NCBI GenBank assembly: GCA_945883885.1
Contig: CAMCYM010000076.1
Span: 1 to 7,700, forward strand
Source: Chryseobacterium gleum
Lineage (GTDB): Bacteria; Bacteroidota; Bacteroidia; Flavobacteriales_D; Sanyastnellaceae
DNA: 7,700 nucleotides
Direction: 5' to 3'
The notes under the pieces are model-generated. The model did not search any database, had not been told where the DNA came from, and worked only from the letters and a program-made list of their open reading frames with translations. The translations under genes and the position numbers were made by a program. Positions 4,787-7,700 of this stretch are shown here, in pieces. How positions within the stretch are numbered: position 1 is the stretch's first letter; every line of letters starts with the position of its first letter.

Positions 4787-7700
4787 CAAACAGCCTGTTG
4801 GGGCTATGGTGCAGGGCCGGCCGGACGCCCTGGCTACCAGCTTGTGGTGGAGGAGCACGCCTCCTTTCCGGCTACCGGATTGCCCTCTTCCCTGTCCGGA
4901 CTCGCCGGGCGGAAAACGTACCGCGTGTACCTCCAAACTGCGGCAGCAAACGACTACGTGTCGTCCGTGCTCGCTGACGGCACGGCGGGGCCCGGAACGG
5001 TTTCCATCATCTCCACCGCACCGATTTACCAAAATCAGTTCGGCGGTCTGACGGTGAACCAGATCAACCCTGCATTGTTCGCGTACTTCCCTGCGCTGGA
5101 GTACGACAGCTACGTCTCCGTCGGTTTGACCTCAGAAGCGGTCGCCGGTGAGAGTGACGTGTTGCTGTCGAACTCGTCGGCATGGGCCTCCAGCTTCAAC
5201 GCCGGAGGGAGCTTGAACATCAACGCTTCGAATGCTCCAGGCGGGGGCGGCTGGTACATCCCGGCCGGCTTTGCGAACGGCCTCGCAGGTGCTGACAACA
5301 AAGTCATGTTGGCCCAAATCACCACCGCAGGTTCGGTCAGCGCATCGCTGAACGTCCGTGTGGTCCCCGGTGACGGCAGCGGGGCATTCACCCACCAGTT
5401 TTCCTTCACGCCGGAATTCTGCGGTTGCACGAATTCAGCCGCCTGCAACTTCGACGCAGCTGCCACCCTCCAAACGGTCACGTGCGTGCTCCCGACGGGA
5501 TGCGAAACGTGCAGCGGTGCGACCGACGGTTCTGGCACGGTCGTGGACAACGACGCCGACGATGATGGCGTGTGCAACGCGAATGAAATTCCGGGTTGCC
5601 GAATCTCTACTGCTTGCAACTACAACGCCGCTGCAACGGACGCTGCGAACAGCACATGCGTTTACCCAGTCGGCTGCGAAACCTGTAGCGGTGCGACGAA
5701 CGGTACTGGAACGGTCGTAGACAACGACGCGGACAACGATGGAGTCTGTGACGACGACGAACAGTCGGGTTGCACAGACAATGGAGCCTGCAACTACTCT
5801 GCATCCGCTACCGAAGAGGATGGAAGCTGCACCTACTGCTGCTACCTCGGCGCAGCTGTAAATGGCTACAGTGTTGAGATTGAAAACTTGGGAGACACCC
5901 CGCAGGGCACGAAGTACCGCATGTATGTGCGGACACCTTCTGCAACGGACTTCGTCTCTGCCGTGACGGGCAACGGGGGAAATCCCACCTACATCCGTTC
6001 GAGCAAGCCCTTCTTCCAGTCGTCCTTCACGTCGAATCCGTTCCCGACGGACATCCTCCCGGCGTTCATTGCGATCGTGCCGGAGCTCGCCTATGATTCA
6101 TGGGTGACCATCGGTGTGGACCAAGTTCCGAACGCGGGTGCAGGTGAAGCGGCCCCTACGGCAGTAGCCTCAACTAGCTGGGTGAGTGACTTCAACGCGG
6201 GTGGCGATGTCGAACTTGACAGCTACTACGGTGACGGATGGTTCACGACGGTTGCGAATACGAACGGTATCGCGGGTTCAGACAACCGGGTACTCGTGGG
6301 TCAGTTCACGACGAAGGGTATCCTGAGCGGACAACTCTACGTGCAGGTATTCCCCGGTGGTGTTCAGTCGAACTACACTGTCACGTTGCCGTTCGGTCAT
6401 GCAAACGATGGCATGGACACAACCCCTCCGGTGTTCACTTCAGTTCCTGCAGCAGTCACTATCCCTTGCAACGGAACGATTCCGACGACCATGGCAACTG
6501 CCGTTGACGGAGGCTGTTTCCCGAATGCAGAAGTGACGGTTTCCGTTTCTTCACCCAGTGCGTCATGTGTTGCGGGTGGCCGTCAGGTCACTCGAACTTT
6601 CACGGCCACAGACATCTGGGGGAATTCTACCACTGCGACGCAAATCGTGACCCTGCAGGACAATACGGCTCCGAACTTGACGGTTCCCGGGGCAATTACG
6701 GTGGCCTGTGGAACGGATCTTGCGCCGGGTTCAGGTGCAGTTTCTGGGTTGTCTGCAACAGACAATTGCACTGCAGCTGGGGACATTGCCATCTCGTACA
6801 CCGATGCGGCAGTGGCAGAGCCTGCCGTGAGCTTGACGGGTTCGACTGCAAGTTTCCGAGTGGAGATGGGAAGGAATGTTCCAGGCTTGTTTGGTCAGCC
6901 GCTCGTTCTCCAGCGACTCAATGCCCCCATCGGTGCAGGATTTGAGTTAACCACAGCAAATCTTCTTTCGAATCCTGTGTCTCACCGTGGGGCAATCACG
7001 GTGGACGTGACCACAGACGGTTTGGTGAATTTGAAATTCCAAGGATCTACCACGCCGTCGGGTTCCGGCTACGTGTATGATTACGGGCGCGTGTTTATCA
7101 CAAACCTCACGGGCATCGATGTCTCCGGGGTGAATGTGGTGACGAACGGCATTGCACCAACGGCTACAGTCACGGTGTCGACGACTGCGAACAGCATCAC
7201 CATCATCTACTCAGGCTCGAATGCCGCATTTGTAGAAGGTTCTACCGCACAATACAATATCGACAACCCGACCACCTGCCTCGCAAACGGTCGGGTACAG
7301 CGGACTTGGATGGCCACGGACTTGTGTGGCAACAGTGCGTCAGGCACGCAGTTGATCACATTCACGGACAACGAAGGCCCGGTGTTTACATCTGTGCCTG
7401 CAAACTACACCGCGCAATGTGGGGATGTTCTCGTTGAAGGGATGGCAACAGCTACGGATTGCTCTGGTTCTGCAACCGTGACTGTGTCTGCATCGAACGC
7501 GCCTGGGGCTTGCCCGGGAACGTATGTTCGGACGCGCACGTTCACCGCATTGGACGATTGCGGAAACACGTCTACGGCGACCCAAGTGATTACTGTGGCC
7601 GACAACACCGCTCCTACCTTCACCTTCGCCCCTGCGAATGTGACGGTGAATGTGGGCTCCATCCCTGCGCCGAATGCCACTGCCACGGACAACTGTGGCA
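4715..7700 (+). CDS. Large secreted modular surface protein with duplicated module, Cys-rich repeats and HYR-like domains (cut by window edge)
   Basis: The frame is open from the ATG at 4715 to the window end (995 full codons, no stop). A signal peptide covers residues 1-24 (K4, hydrophobic core, likely cut after LVA). It is followed by module A (28-233), Cys-rich repeats (236-376), a second copy of module A (376-561) and HYR-like modules from 568 on. HYR-like units recur as DNTAP...ATD.CGN...VT. The Cys-rich units carry calcium-type DxDxDG motifs. Such proteins in Bacteroidota are usually exported by the type IX system, with a C-terminal sorting or gliding-motility domain; that end lies beyond the window. 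Likely extracellular or cell-surface adhesion, but no catalytic motif is seen and the function is inferred. The start is supported by the signal peptide beginning there. The gene stands alone, divergent from ffh. Confidence 0.9.
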   Translation, partial: MQTKFYFLLAALAGFAGVSGNLVAQTACWGYGAGPAGRPGYQLVVEEHASFPATGLPSSLSGLAGRKTYRVYLQTAAANDYVSSVLADGTAGPGTVSIISTAPIYQNQFGGLTVNQINPALFAYFPALEYDSYVSVGLTSEAVAGESDVLLSNSSAWASSFNAGGSLNINASNAPGGGGWYIPAGFANGLAGADNKVMLAQITTAGSVSASLNVRVVPGDGSGAFTHQFSFTPEFCGCTNSAACNFDAAATLQTVTCVLPTGCETCSGATDGSGTVVDNDADDDGVCNANEIPGCRISTACNYNAAATDAANSTCVYPVGCETCSGATNGTGTVVDNDADNDGVCDDDEQSGCTDNGACNYSASATEEDGSCTYCCYLGAAVNGYSVEIENLGDTPQGTKYRMYVRTPSATDFVSAVTGNGGNPTYIRSSKPFFQSSFTSNPFPTDILPAFIAIVPELAYDSWVTIGVDQVPNAGAGEAAPTAVASTSWVSDFNAGGDVELDSYYGDGWFTTVANTNGIAGSDNRVLVGQFTTKGILSGQLYVQVFPGGVQSNYTVTLPFGHANDGMDTTPPVFTSVPAAVTIPCNGTIPTTMATAVDGGCFPNAEVTVSVSSPSASCVAGGRQVTRTFTATDIWGNSTTATQIVTLQDNTAPNLTVPGAITVACGTDLAPGSGAVSGLSATDNCTAAGDIAISYTDAAVAEPAVSLTGSTASFRVEMGRNVPGLFGQPLVLQRLNAPIGAGFELTTANLLSNPVSHRGAITVDVTTDGLVNLKFQGSTTPSGSGYVYDYGRVFITNLTGIDVSGVNVVTNGIAPTATVTVSTTANSITIIYSGSNAAFVEGSTAQYNIDNPTTCLANGRVQRTWMATDLCGNSASGTQLITFTDNEGPVFTSVPANYTAQCGDVLVEGMATATDCSGSATVTVSASNAPGACPGTYVRTRTFTALDDCGNTSTATQVITVADNTAPTFTFAPANVTVNVGSIPAPNATATDNCG
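4796..5413 (+). repeat. Module A, first copy (residues 28-233)
   Basis: A ~206-residue beta-rich segment running from C28 to just before the Cys-rich repeats. It aligns with residues 376-561. Blocks shared with the second copy include KTYRVYLQT...DYVSSV, ALEYDSYVSVGL, AWASSFNAGG and LAGADNKVMLAQITT. I do not recognise a named domain family. Confidence 0.75.
5423..5842 (+). repeat. Cys-rich calcium-type repeats, two full and one partial
   Basis: Repeat 1 (residues 237-293, 57 aa), repeat 2 (294-351, 58 aa) and a partial repeat 3 (352-376) share the plan GC-x5-C-N-[FY]...AT...C...GCETCSGAT, then VVDNDAD-D-G-V-C. Each full unit has six Cys at equivalent places. The acidic loops at 278-291 and 336-349 (DNDADxDGVC...E) resemble thrombospondin type 3 calcium sites. 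Unit 3 stops before the acidic loop and leads straight into the second module. Synonymous differences between units show that the duplication is not recent. Confidence 0.85.
5840..6397 (+). repeat. Module A, second copy (residues 376-561)
   Basis: About 186 residues beginning at C376 (equivalent to C28). Matching blocks to the first copy are TKYRMYVRT...DFVSAV, ELAYDSWVTIGV, SWVSDFNAGG and IAGSDNRVLVGQFTT, in the same order and with similar spacing. It is somewhat shorter than copy one, mainly in the first half and near the glycine-rich region before the GW[YF] block. Divergence is substantial at the DNA level. Confidence 0.75.
6416..7700 (+). repeat. HYR-like module array (residues 568-995, continuing past the window)
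   Basis: Four units start at D[TN]xxPxF/L-type segments: 568-648, 649-884, 885-962 and 963 to the window end. Each complete unit has four marker positions: Cys near the start, Cys in the DNC/TDC turn, Cys before the arginine-rich strand, and Cys in D.CGN. In unit 1 the last one is W635 (DIWGN). Units 1 and 3 are about 80 residues, whereas unit 2 is 236 because of an insertion. HYR domains are immunoglobulin-like folds found in bacterial and animal surface proteins. Confidence 0.8.
6806..7264 (+). other. Cys-free ~153-residue insertion inside the second HYR-like unit
   Basis: Residues 698-850 lie between C685 and C855 of unit 2. The C2-to-C3 spacing is 17 residues in units 1 and 3 but 170 here, so the excess is exactly 153. 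The insert has no Cys, while the host protein is otherwise Cys-rich, and is predicted beta-rich (VFITNLTGIDVSG, TITIIYSG-like strands). I do not recognise its family. Confidence 0.65.

Noticed and set aside
5110..5619. 169-codon minus-strand frame within the surface-protein gene
   Set aside because: It is antisense to a strongly supported coding frame with a signal peptide and repeated domains.

Overview
The window looks like part of a chromosome from a GC-rich member of the Bacteroidota, probably near the Flavobacteriales. Three things point there: the ffh-folD-ribD gene order, Bacteroidota-like wording inside these proteins, and a large secreted protein built from Cys-rich calcium-type repeats and HYR-like modules. 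The placement is inferred from protein content; no 16S or other lineage marker is present.

Layout. Bases 1-87 may carry the last codons of an unidentified plus-strand gene. Bases 88-350 are a non-coding stretch between convergent gene ends. It is filled with degenerate repeats: short GC hairpins (several of the form CGCCGC-N3-GCGGCG) embedded in pyrimidine-rich CCTCAACCTCATCCCTC units. From 4537 down to 348, on the minus strand, runs a tight four-gene cluster: ffh (SRP GTPase), folD (one-carbon folate metabolism), ribD (riboflavin synthesis) and a ten-helix EamA/DMT-type transporter. Gaps are 5 nt, an overlap, and 11 nt, so the four are very likely one transcript. They are housekeeping genes with no single shared pathway.

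Bases 4538-4714 separate this operon from a divergent plus-strand gene and hold a candidate Bacteroidota-type promoter for each direction. The plus-strand gene starts at 4715 and is still open at 7700 (995 complete codons, no stop). It encodes a signal peptide, a ~200-residue beta-rich module, two and a half Cys-rich DxDxDG repeats, a diverged second copy of the same module, and then at least four HYR-like modules. The second HYR-like module is split by a Cys-free segment of about 153 residues.

The most interesting parts are in that surface protein: the duplicated module, which I cannot assign to a named family, and the domain inserted within an HYR-like repeat. The left-edge hairpin array comes next. 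I see no CRISPR array, RNA gene, transposase or defence system.
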